DNA of 64,000 nucleotides from Owenia fusiformis (lineage: Eukaryota; Annelida; Polychaeta; Sabellida; Oweniidae). Made by a program: the position numbers and the translations under genes. Shown here in pieces: positions 22,710 through 33,449 of the stretch. Numbering within the stretch: the first letter of the stretch is position 1; every line of letters begins with the position of its first letter. The DNA is taken from contig CAIIXF020000011.1 in NCBI GenBank assembly GCA_903813345.2, positions 1,760,571-1,824,570 of the forward strand, read 5' to 3'. Below the pieces are notes generated by a model that was given only the letters and a program-made list of their open reading frames with translations, was not told where the DNA came from and did no database searches.

Positions 22710-23570
22710 AACTAAGTCTACAAATATTTTCATGAGAAAATTATAAAGAAAATCAAATCGTATTGACTGGGTAAGAACTTGTATTGTATTATATTGTATT
22801 GAGGGATTTTGGATCTATTATAGAATTCCATTCATATTTGGCAAATTAACCTTAATGTCTTCAACCTTTTTTCATAACATTTTGACTCCCTCTGCGATAT
22901 CTTTATTTACCTGAATGTCTTATTTCGTTAGTGCTGCTATTTATGGAAACCTTATTCGGCTTTGTATAAAAAACCGCCCAACTCGCACCAACTTACCCAC
23001 GTACGTGGGACATGATACAGTCTTTGAAAGGTTCAATTATAAAGAGTAATAAGTAGTTTATGTTGAATTATAGATGAATTAATGCACTCATATGCCTTTA
23101 TTTATGGATCTGTCAACTGTCTAGTGATAAAATAAAGTCGGAATTACAAAAAATGTTAAAGGAATTCTGGGAGATACGAGTGAAAAAGATATTGTTTCTA
23201 GGACGAGATCAAACGACTTTGATATATTCTTTATCATACCTATTTTGCAATTTAACAAACAGCCCAAGTATACATACCAAATTTAAGCAGATATCAGACA
23301 AATTCATAAAAATATTTTTTGATGGATAAAATCATTGATTATAAAACCGGGAGTGTGTTCTGTGACGTCCATGTGTGAATATTTCATTAATTCAGATTTT
23401 GCCGTGCATTTGATTTTTAAGTGCTTCTAAATAATCTTCCAATGCTTACTATGGGTAATGTTTTGACTTCTCCGCTTCAAAAACAACATTATCACCATTT
23501 ACTCGATTCAAAAATCCACATCCGGTCTATCGTTATAAAGATGAGCTGACACTGGGCAAAGTGACTAAAT
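22710..23570. other. Non-coding stretch after PAN-FReD gene 1
   Basis: 3' flanking sequence. TATTGACTGG at about 22761 aligns with the gene 2 sequence just after its AATAAA, but the hexamer itself is altered here (AAATCAAAT). No other feature seen. Confidence 0.5.
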
Positions 23571-23576
23571 GTAACA

Positions 23577-24225
23577 AGGCCATGTACTGCTTTATCACAG
23601 GCCTATAAATAGATAGGTAAGATAAAAGTAAAACAGACCATGTACTGCTATATCACACTCCTATAAACACGTATATAAGATTACAGCGAAAGATCACAGG
23701 CCATGAACTACTTTATTGGATGCCTCTAAACAAAAATGTAAGATACACGTGGAAAATGACAGGCCATATCCTGCTTTATCGCATAGATCACAGACCTACT
23801 GGCCTATAGACAAATATGTAAGATAACAGTGAAAAATCGCAGGCCACAAACTGCTATATCACAGGCCTATAAACAAGTATGTGAGGTTACTATGAAAAAT
23901 CACAGGCCATGTAGTGCTATATCAAGGCCTATAGACAAATATGTAAGATAGCAGTGAAAAATCACAGGCCACAAACTGCTATATTACAGGCCTATAATCA
24001 AGTATCTAAGATTGCAGTGAAAAACCACAGACCATGTACTGCTACTTCATTTCTCGTATATCACAGGCCTATAAAGAAATATGTAAGATTACAATGAAAA
24101 ATTACAGGCCCTGTAGTGCTATAGCACAGGCCTATAAACAAGTACATATGTAAGATTACAATGAAAAATCACAGGCCATGTAGTGCTATATCAAAGGCCT
24201 ATAAACAATTGTGTAAGATCATGCC
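23577..24225 (+). repeat. ~61-bp tandem repeat, about ten copies
   Basis: The unit contains ATCACAGGCCATGTAGTGC, TATATCACAGGCCTATAAAC and AAGTATGTAAGATTACAGTG-type blocks, repeated about ten times with moderate divergence and some partial copies. Each unit carries GGCC/AGGCCT short palindromes. No ORF. Confidence 0.88.
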
Positions 24226-25131
24226 CGGTGATCGGACAAAATGAACGGATGGGGGATTAGGCGATCTCTGCCAGAAAATCCAACAAAATCATGGCAAGTT
24301 TTTAATGATTTCCATTCTTGACGGTTCAGAATATACAAATACTTTCTCTTAAAGTTGCCTAACTTGAATCATATTTCGTTTCAGGTCTCGCATCTAAATT
24401 ACAACAAATTTTCATCAAAATGACAAAATATTGGAAATCATATCAACGTTTTGAAAGATACTTCCTATCTCAGACAGGTTGATCATTTTATTTAGACAAG
24501 AGATTATATTCCAACCGTGTCATTTGTAATAAGCCTTTTGAAGTTTAATAAACTTTGATTAGTCTCGATAATCAGTTGGTCGGTTATTCAGTAAATAATC
24601 TAGCCTTTAAAAGTAATAATTAGGTCAGGACCAGACTATGTCTGGTTATTAATGATTATTCTAAAAAAGTAATCGCTGATTATTATGTGTTAATTCCAAC
24701 CTGTTTGTCCAGTGTGAAAATTGTCGAAACTTTCAATCTTCAGGCTTAAGTCTACATCCTCCAGTTTTGCACAAAGAGTGCACTTGTGTGCCTAGAAAAG
24801 ACTGGTGAGAAGATTTAAAAAACGAGAAAATTCAGTGATAAAATTTTCTGAATTTTGTTCACTGATTTTTCTTGTTTTAATACATTTTAAAACATTCTAC
24901 TCTACATTCTTTCCTAGGTATATAAGTGCACTGTTTGTGCAATAGTGAGAGATGAAGACCCCGTGATGTAGACATTGTGGGGAAGGAGTGATATTGAGGG
25001 TTGCAGCAAAATTCCGAACATGCACCATGAGCTTAATATGGCTTTTCAAGATTCAATAGACGACTTTGAAAGGACCTTCATGCATAGTTCGAAAATAGAA
25101 TCATCAGAGAAGGTTCTAAACCATGAAACTT

Positions 25132-25345
25132 TGGGCCAGTGTTATGTGTTTTCGATATTTTTATAGGAATTATAGATAAACTCACCCCACAAGTTTGAAT
25201 AACTGTGTTATTTATGATCAAAATTGTACGTTGTCATTTTCTAAAACCTTTGGCATTATTGAAATATCCGAGTATGTCTATCTATAACAAATTTTACAAC
25301 GTCTGGTCGATTAAGAGTGTAGTGTGTATCCCGGATTTTGCATGT
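25132..25345 (+). repeat. Direct duplication partner of 27358-27570
   Basis: About 210 bp from TTGGGCCAGTGTTATGTG to CCCGGATTTTGCATGTAC, about 90% similar to 27358-27570. The right copy runs straight into the promoter region of PAN-FReD gene 2. The 25132 copy is a displaced piece of the same upstream sequence. The small ORFs here (for example 25205-25450) have no recognisable product. Confidence 0.8.
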
Positions 25346-25559
25346 ACAAAGAATGTTCACTTTATTGGAAATTATGTGTTTCTAAAAATGGCCACCAGAA
25401 ATATGACAATGATGATATCTTCACATCAGTGCATGCTACATGTACACTGATACGATTGGTGTCAAAATTTTATATTTATGGGGTAGGAGAATCAATTCCA
25501 TTAGGTCTTGTGAGATTATAGTTTTCACTTTATATTGAAAATATATGCAGCTGAAAATA

Positions 25560-25605
25560 TAACAAAGATTGTATCTTTGCTAACAAAGATTGTATCTTTG
25601 CTAAT
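25560..25605 (+). repeat. 21-bp perfect tandem duplication
   Basis: AACAAAGATTGTATCTTTGCT occurs twice in a row; each unit is itself partly palindromic (AAAGATNNNATCTTT). Confidence 0.8.
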
Positions 25606-25899
25606 TTTCCCATCAGGTGATTAATTCGAGTGAAATAAAATTGCAGGGTATTACGCAGTTCCATTAAAGTTGAATATTCTTAATTTTTAGTGGTTCACAT
25701 TTCACATTACTCTTTTGTATCTGATAGTTGTACAAATTAAAATAACTATAAGCTTGTTGTTGATCGGCAACCATTTTGAAAAAGACATGTATGTATAAAC
25801 ATACAGCACTGAATATTGTCATATTGGGACAAATATTCTTATTTTCTCATTTGAACATTTAGGAGATGAAGATTTTAAGATTTTAAACGGTAATATGTC

Positions 25900-26740
25900 T
25901 TACACCATGAGTACTTCCTGGCCATAAATGCAGTGTTTATTATTAAAACAATGTGTTTTATTTCAAGTGAAGTCCCCATGATTGTAAAATATGAATCCAA
26001 GTTTTTCTGGAAAACTATGGATTAGGATCCCACCTTGGCACTTTTTTAAATGTTAAGCTGTTTTTGTAAAAAGATGATCTTGTTTTTCTCAATTAAAACA
26101 TATCAAAAGTTTCTTCACTTCATATCAACAATTACTTAAAAGGAGATGGCATTTGAAATGCGCTGAAGTTGAAAACCACATCTCCTATGCTATCCATTGT
26201 TTTCAGCATAGTTCCCGTCATCGCAAATTGTTATTCAAAACTTCACTTTCAAACTACATGTATATTCTACTTTTGAAGAAGTTTAAGAGCCCTTGTTAGA
26301 TATATTTTTTGTAATATTTTCCACAGCCATTGAGAAAAAGGCATACATTTTCAATAAAAAGTGAAAATGTTTGTTAACTAATAGACATACAGTACAATAT
26401 CAGAATTTCCGCTGATTTAAACATTTTGGTGACCATTTAGTCAATGCTAAAAATAATACTTAGACAATAAAAATTTGAGATCTAACTTAACATAATGTAA
26501 CCATACCTTGACGACATATTTAGTAAGTAATAGCTAATCAACTTCTTCTCTGGGACATTTTGAATTTCCTGAGGCATTAATCATCAAATTAACAACATCT
26601 TCAATTTAATTGAGTACATATGGTGATATGGTCATACTTTGAAGGAATCTGAAAATAATTGCAAAACCATACATAAGAGTGACGATGGACTGACAGACTG
26701 GCGGACGGAGGGCTTCACTATATCCCCACTGAACTTTCTT
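25900..26740 (+). repeat. Second copy of the ACGG-ending dispersed repeat
   Basis: Shares ordered blocks with 20560-21960 (GATCTTGTTTTTCTCAATT, CAAAAGTTTCTTC, TTTGAAATGCG, TGCTATCCATTGTTTTCAGCAT). It ends in GATGGACTGACAGACTGGCGG near 26685-26710 and a related TGAACTTTCTTCGTTGGG terminus. Confidence 0.6.
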
Positions 26741-27695
26741 CGTTGGGAAAATAAAGACTATAAACCTTATAAAATGGATTCTACCACCCATTAATGTATA
26801 CTTGGACATCAATCTTACTATTGTAGCATGCATACAAGTCTTTGTTACATCTCTGGCAGCCATTTTGAAAAAGGCATAATTGTTTAATATAAAGAGGAAG
26901 TTCCTAATTTTCAAGACTCAAACTCATACTAAATTGATTCTTCACCCACAAAATGTATATTTAGGCACCAATTGTATCATTATAGTATGCATAGAAGAAA
27001 ATGTATTGTCTCCGTTGTATTTTTGGTGGCCATTTTGAAAAATGTGAACATTTCCAATATAAAGCGCCATCTAGCGTGTGTCTTTAGATAAATTTGTTTC
27101 TATGGTCCTAAGGTACTCTCATGTCAAAGGAAACGTTTGCATCATAGATTGAAGTCCAGACCCCCTAAAATGCAGTTAACCCATCTACTAACATACAACC
27201 TTTAAGTACTTAAAAGCAATATTGTTTTCGGATACAATCCTAGTCACTAAACTTAACTGCTTGGGCAAACTACTAACATAAGACATACACTTGTTGTCCT
27301 TTATAGACGAAAAAACTTGGTGTAACTATTCTTATCAAATACGTTGACAAATTGCACTTTGGGCCAGGGTCATGTGTTTTCCATATTTTTTAGGAATTAT
27401 AGATAAACTCACCCCTCAAGTTTGAATAACAGTGTTATTTATGATCAAAATTGTACCTTGTCATTTTCTAAAACCTTTAGCATTATTGAAATATCCGACT
27501 GTGTCTGTAAATAACAAATCTTACAACGTCTGATCGATTAAGAGTGCAGTGAATCCCGGATTTTGCATGTACGCCTTTACAAATTTAAATTCGTAGCCTT
27601 GCTATGCAGACTCTGTATATTTTGTTATGTAATTATGCAATTATGAAATAATCATTCAAAATTATCATCAACTATGACATAATCTTGTAGATCGA

Positions 27696-27800
27696 CCAAT
27701 CAGCGTACTGATAACTATTGGCTTTCGAGAATCGCTGGATGTCAAGGTACATCAGACATAAGCTACAAACCTTCTTTCAATAATAAAGATATATATAAAA
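27696..27800 (+). promoter_or_regulatory. Core promoter of PAN-FReD gene 2 (CCAAT and TATA boxes)
   Basis: A CCAAT box at 27696-27700 (CGACCAATCAGCG) and TATATAAAA at 27792-27800, 45 bp before the ATG. It aligns with the promoter of gene 1. The TATA element here is the stronger of the two. Confidence 0.72.
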
Positions 27801-27844
27801 ACTAAGACAGAGTCGTGGCTACATACTTCTATAGATTTATAGCA

Positions 27845-30800
27845 ATGATAACGAAGCAAATGTTTTTAGTGATTTTTGCATGTGTTAATTTATTTACTGA
27901 AACAAAAATGGTGGAGATTTCAATAAATCTTTCAAAACATCAACCAACACAAGTCAGGTACGTAAAATTGTCGGGTAAGGAAAGATTGGACAATCTTTGG
28001 ATGTCGTTCAAAGTTGTGACAAATGAGAGGTGTGCTGCGACGTGCACAGCTAATCCGGACTCTTGCAGTTCGTACAATTTGAGGAAAATTAAGGACAAGA
28101 CATATAGTGCCATATGTGAGCTGAATGGTCCAAGTCAATCTCCCCCAACACCGACGGAGGAAAATGTCGACTACTATGGTAGGAGTTTCTAGTTAAAATA
28201 ACCCTTGCATTGTTGTCAATTATAGGACAATAGCTGTTTTCTCATTCTAAATCCCAAAAATACTTTTGATTTTTAATGATATGTAATTGATTCTTGCTGT
28301 GTTCTATAATAAGTTGGATCCTTTTCTTTTTTTTACCCGTGAAACATATTTGTTTAATGTTCAATAATTACTTTTGCTTGTATCATTGGTTGATCTAAAA
28401 TATCAAAATCGACTTGATTTGATACAACTGGACCTTTTCCCAGTCCATACTCAAAGGCGGGTGACGGCAATTCATTCTTTTTTACCAATAAACGATTTTA
28501 CGCGAAAAAATCCCCAAATGGACACATTTTGAACGCCACTGCTTTACCATCCTTGGCCAAGAGTAATTCATTGCAACATTATTAGCTGCTGGGGAAGCAG
28601 CAAAATACCGATCTTGAAGGATGCTGCTTTACACGTTCAACACTATACAAACAAAAATGAAAGATTTTAACGTTTAAATTTTCACGTGCACATTGCCCTC
28701 ATTTCATTGAAACGTGATTCGTGAACATCTAAGCACGTGTGCCAAAGTGAAAGTACCAACAAGGCACAGACGTGAACTAAATCGTACCTAAAACACAGCA
28801 ATGTGGTCTTGTTGACCAAGAAAGCAAGATGGCCGCAGAAAAGTTAATCAGCTCTAGAACTTATCACTGGTAGACAAGCCTCGATAGACAAGATTTTAGG
28901 ACGGAAAATCTAAAATGGTAGCCTTAACATTTACCCAGAATGCCCAAAAACTGATCAGTTCTTGACGTTGATATGTAGAAACACCCCTGAAAATTTCAGA
29001 TGAATCCCTCAAAAGGTTTGGCTTGAAACCTGTAGACAAGTCTTGAAAGTAAAGATTTTAGGACGGAAAATCCAAAATGGCCACCTTAAAATTTACCCAG
29101 AATGCCCAAAAACTAATCAGTTCTTGACGTTGATATGTAAAAACATCCCTGAAAATTTCAGATGAATGCCTCAAATTGTTTGGCTGAAAACCTATAGACA
29201 AGTCTTGAAAGTGAAGATTTAAGGACGGAAAATCCAAAATGGCCACCCTAAAATTTACCCAGAATGCCCAAAAACTAATCAGTTCTTGACGTTAATATGT
29301 AGAAACATCCCTGAAAATTTCAGATGAATCCCTCAAAAGGTTTGGCTGGAAACCTGTAGACAAGTTTTGAAAGTAAAGATTTTAGGACGGAAAATCCAAA
29401 ATGGCCACCTTAGAATTTACCCAGAATGCCCAAAAACTAATCAGTTCTTGAGGTTGATATGTAGAAACATCCCTGAAAATTTCAGATGAATCCCTCCAAT
29501 CGTTTGGCTGAAAACCTGTAGACAAGTCTTGAATGTAAAGATTTTTGGACGGAAAATCAAAAATGGCCACCTTAAAATTTACCCAGATGCCCAAAAACTA
29601 ATCAGTTCTTGACGTTGATATGTAGAAACATCCCTGAAAATTCCAGATGAATCCCTCAAATGGTTTGGCTGGAAACCTGTAGACAAGTCTTGAAAGTGAA
29701 GATTTTAGGACGGAAAATCCAAAATGGCCAACTTAAGATTTACGCAGAATGCCCAAAAACTTATCAGTTCTTGACGTTGATATGTAAAAACATCCCTGAA
29801 AATTTCAGATGAATTCCTCAAATGGTTTGGCTGGAAACCTGTAGACAAGTCTTGAAAGAGAAGATTTTAGGATGGAAAATCCAAAATGGCCACCCTAAGA
29901 TTTACCCAGAATGCTCAAAAACTAATCACTTCTTGACGTTGATATGTAGAAACATCCCTGAAAATCTCAGATGAATCCCTCAAATGGTTAGGCTGGAAAC
30001 CTGTAGACAAGCTGACGCCCGACGCCCGCCCGCCGTCCGCCCACCCGCCCGCCAAGCTGACTACAATATCGTACCTTTTGTTAGGTACGATAAAAACTTT
30101 AAAAACATAGCAGAAAAAACAAACTCTAAGTGTAAATTTGTCATGATCTAACGTAAATAGAAATATTATATATAACCCCCCCCCCTCCCCTCAAACTGAA
30201 ATTCAATATCAAAATCCAAGACCAGAACACCAAGGGATATTTTGTTCATATTAAAGTCATTACAATACATATTGAAGAAAAAATTGATAAACAATCCTCA
30301 TAACATCGAAAATAGTTGCAGATCTAGTACTCATAAACGATATTAACCGTCCATTCTCAAATAATGTTGGATAGACGAAATCCAGTTTCGAAGATCATAG
30401 ACAATTCAAAGGCAGTAAAATGGGCCCAAAAATTAATGGGCCTTTTAAGGCCTTATTTTTAAATTTCAGGCAAAATCATCAAGAAAATGGGCCTTAAATT
30501 TTCAAAATTGGGTCAACTTTTGGGTTTTATCAGGCTTGAAATATGCCCCCGCCCCCTTTGTAAGTATCCAGATCAACCCTTGAAAGGGTCATTCGCATGA
30601 AATGGCCATTAGCATTCGCCCATAGACATAATCCATAAAACACAATAATAATGAAGGTTTAAAAAGTTAGAAAATATTTTCTTTTGTTATTTCAAGATAA
30701 GTAATTATAGTAATTATATAACATTTAAAAATTCAGTTTTGGAGCTAATCATTTTTATTTGCGTCATACCCGGTGTTTAAAGTCATCAATTCTTGTCAGT

Positions 30801-33401
30801 AATTGGCTGTAATTGATTTTCAATTGTTTTATGTACGGATATATACAGTATATCAAATTGAACAACACGAAATGTCCCCAATAGAGTAAAGAATTTTATA
30901 TTGTTACCACATGACTGTTTGTAACTATAAAATATCATGGGTATATGATGATTACTTTTTGTCATGCATATTTCATTGAAAGCAATGAAAAAGGGGTTGT
31001 TTAGGTGTAAAGCATTTCTTTATCATCATGACGGACACATTTCAAACATACACAGCTAGGTCCGGGGCAATGCACTGCAAGCCCTGTTAATTAATTATTA
31101 ATATACTTAAAAGATAAAACTTGCAATGAAGACTTATGAGTCGACTTGGACATGCAGAACGGTGATTCTTCTCATTCAAAGTCGAAACAATTAACTGGAA
31201 AAAACCTGCTGTTTGCATACCTGCCAACCTATGACCAAATATTTGCGGCAGTTATTTTGAATTGCGGTATATTTGCGGTATATTTTTTCAAAATGCGGTA
31301 GTTTTTGCCGTATTTTCGACAAAATGCGATAGTTTTACAGTAGATTTTTAAAAAATTGGTAGTTTTTGCGGTAGATTTTAGAAGAGGGTACTATCAAAAG
31401 TTTTTGAAAAATGTGGTTGTTTTGCGGTAGATTTCTGAAAAACTGTAGTTTTGCGGAAGATTTTGTTAAATGAGGTAGTTTACCAGAAGATTTTGAAAAA
31501 AATACGGTCGTTTTGCGGTAGATTTATGAAAAAACGGTAGCTTTGCGAATATTTTGAAAATGCGGTATTTTTACGGTAGATTTTGAATAACGCGGTAGTT
31601 TTACAGCAGATTTTGGATAATGCGGTAGTTTTTGGGGTAGATTTTGAAAAAATGCGGTAGATTTACAATAGCATATTTGCAGTATATATTTTAAAATGTG
31701 GTAGTTTTATGGTAGATTTTTAAAAAAATGCGGTAGTTTTGCGGTAGATTTCTGAAAAGTGTAGTTTTGCGGATTTTGTTAAATGGGGTAGTTTACATGT
31801 ATCAGGAGATTTTAGTTTTACGGTAAATTTTGAATAACGCGGTAGTTTTTGCGGTAGATTTTTGAAAAAACTAGTTTTGAGGAAGATTCTGAAAAATGCG
31901 GTAGTTTTACGGTAGATTACAAAAATACGGTTGTTTTTGCGGAAGATTTGAAAAAATGCAGTAGATTCATAAAACTGATTTTGTGTAGATTTTGAGACAC
32001 TTCAATGAATAAATAATAAAGTATGTTTTTCTAACAAAGCATTTATGGAGCTCTTAACAGTAGAACCTGTGGTAGTTGAACACTGTGTTTTTGCATCACG
32101 ATATTCCCCAGGGTGTTAACTGATTACACGCTAGCTTACTTAGTTGCTTACTAAGTACGTAATAACCACTGTCACAGACCTGCCGACACATATTTATTTT
32201 CGGGTTGATAATCGAATATTACAAGGGCAATACGGGAAAACTTAAATTTTTCCGAATTTCCAAATAATAACGGTAGATTTTACGGTAGTTTGAACAAGAA
32301 TACTGTTAATTTAAGCAGAAATACGGTAGATTCCAAATATTTACGGTATATATAATTATAATAAAATATTCTACAGTAGATTTCGGTAAAATTACGGTAG
32401 ATTTTTACGGTCGTTTTTACAGAAAAAATGGTAAATGTTTACCGTAGCTTGTCATTTTTACGGAAAAACGAAAATTTTACGGTAGATTCCCGTAAAAATA
32501 CGGTAGGTTGGCAGGTATGAGTCGTGTCAACAATTTCCTGATTTGTCAGACATGAAAACGATCATATACAACATTAAATTCATCCTGTTTTGCCGGCTGA
32601 GCACTAGCTATATTAGAGACTCGTGACGAGTGATTTTAGTCACCTCACAGACTTTCGTGTGGCTATGCTAGTGATGGTTATCGTTTGTTCATCGGAAATT
32701 ATACCGGTACATTATAAAATTCGTATTAGCTTATTTCAATTTTCTATTTCATTCCAGAGACTCCAAGGGACTGTAGTCACCTCACAAACTACGAAGGTGT
32801 TGTAACAATCAAGACAGATGACGGGAGAAGATTTGATGCTTACTGCAAAGGTGGTTGGCTGTATCTCTCGAGGCGTTTTGACGGAAGTTTGGATTTCTAT
32901 AGAACGTATTACGAATATCAATCTGGTTTCGGTGATCGACATGGCGAATATTTTCTCGGACTTGATAACCTAGTGAGTGTTTTAAAGCAAGGAGAATACA
33001 CCATGCGTGTTGATTTAAAGATGTGGCCACCGTATAACACAGAGGCATACGCCCTGTATGAAACCTTTCGTGTGGCTAATGCTAGTGATGGTTATCGTTT
33101 GTTCATCGGCAGTTATACCGGTACTGCGGGAGATTCTCTTACTTTCCACAATGGCAAAAAGTTCACAACAAAGGACAATGATCAAGATTTATACAGCAGT
33201 AACTGTGCACAACGGTACCATGGTGCTGGTTGGTACAACCAATGTCACAGTGCAAATATTTTTGGTACATACAACCAAGGACCCCAGTGTCCAGATATTG
33301 GTATATGTATGTCATGGTTTGACTGGCCCTCGACAATAGGCAACCCAACTAATCATTATTATTCCTTCAAAAAAGTAATTATCAAATTTAAGAGACAATG
33401 A
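27845..33401 (+). CDS. Secreted PAN/apple-like plus fibrinogen-related domain protein 2 (two exons)
   Basis: Exon 1 is 27845-28178 and exon 2 is 32758-33401: 325 aa, the same exon lengths as gene 1. The signal peptide is MITKQMFLVIFACVNLF. The PAN-like module has ERCAATCTANPDSC, SYNLRK and ICELNG. Donor TACTATG/GTAGGA, acceptor TTTCATTCCAG, phase 1. The FReD has CKGGWLYLSRRFDGS, GEYFLGLDN, FTTKDNDQD, NCAQ, GWYNQCHSANIFG and YYSFKK. Compared with gene 1 there are 19 differences in 111 residues of exon 1, only 4 in the first 128 of exon 2, and 28 in the last 86, which include the calcium and ligand-pocket region of FReDs. The 4.6-kb intron is packed with repeats. A poly(A) signal lies at 33442. 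Recognition function is inferred from the family. Confidence 0.9.
28782..30090 (+). mobile_element. Repeat-cored element bounded by inverted ATCGTACCTAA ends, in intron of gene 2
   Basis: The left end AATCGTACCTAAAACACAGC and right end CTTTTGTTAGGTACGATAAA are inverted relative to each other. Between them lie a short unique leader, seven 162-bp core repeats and a GC-rich GACGCCCGACGCCCGCC tract at 30012-30052. This architecture (leader, core tandem repeat, microsatellite-like tract) resembles bivalve pearl/Helitron-type elements; the class assignment is inference. Confidence 0.6.
28868..30011 (+). repeat. 162-bp tandem array, seven copies
   Basis: The marker GGACGGAAAATC or its variant occurs at 28899, 29061, 29223, 29385, 29547, 29708 and 29870: spacing 162, 162, 162, 162, 161 and 162 bp. 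Units share AAAATGGCCACC, TTTACCCAGAATGCCC, AACTAATCAGTTCTTGACG and CATCCCTGAAAATTTCAGATG. As 162 is 54 codons, the minus strand stays open over one to one-and-a-half units (ORFs at 29058-29246 and 29382-29594), but these are by-products of the period. Confidence 0.93.
30420..30560. repeat. GGGCCTTAAGGCC-type dispersed repeat
   Basis: ATGGGCCCAAAAATTAATGGGCC and CCTTTTAAGGCCTTATTTTTAA match, in inverted orientation, the sequence at 57055-57235 (AATAAGGCCTTAAAAGGCCC, GGGCCCAATTG). Confidence 0.7.
31216..32519 (+). mobile_element. 1.3-kb TIR element filled with GCGGTAGTTTT/GCGGTAGATTTT repeats
   Basis: Ends CATACCTGCCAACCTA and TAGGTTGGCAGGTATG are perfect 16-bp inverted repeats. The interior is two blocks (31250-31975 and 32270-32510) of about thirty alternating TTTTGCGGTAGATTTTTGAAAAA units with a period near 28-32 bp, separated by about 290 bp of unique sequence. 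No ORF and no target duplication recognised. It lies in the intron of PAN-FReD gene 2, about 240 bp before the FReD exon. Confidence 0.8.
32632..32710 (+). pseudogene. Internally deleted FReD exon relic in the intron of gene 2
   Basis: TTTTAGTCACCTCACAGAC resembles the exon start (CTGTAGTCACCTCACAAAC at 32773). It is joined directly to CTTTCGTGTGGCTATGCTAG...ATACCGGTAC, nearly identical to 33063-33122 in the middle of the same exon, with about 270 bp missing between. A one-base loss (GCTATG for GCTAATG) also shifts the frame. It lies only 48 bp upstream of the real exon and looks like the residue of a second tandem FReD exon. Confidence 0.75.
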
Positions 33402-33441
33402 TACAACTTACTGTATTCCAAAAATATTTTCATTTGGAAAG

Positions 33442-33447
33442 AATAAA
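33442..33447 (+). promoter_or_regulatory. Poly(A) signal AATAAA of PAN-FReD gene 2
   Basis: AATAAA begins 41 bases after the stop codon, followed by a T/G-containing stretch (TTTTGTATTGTATTG) at about 33473. Confidence 0.65.
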
Positions 33448-33449
33448 TC

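Noticed and set aside
23577-24225. Regularly spaced repeats with possible spacers
   Set aside because: The whole 61-bp unit is conserved, with no distinct spacers; ordinary tandem repeat.
29058-29594. Two minus-strand ORFs with repeated peptide text suggesting a repeat protein
   Set aside because: They are the 162-bp array read in its open frame; other units are interrupted, and there is no start context or domain.
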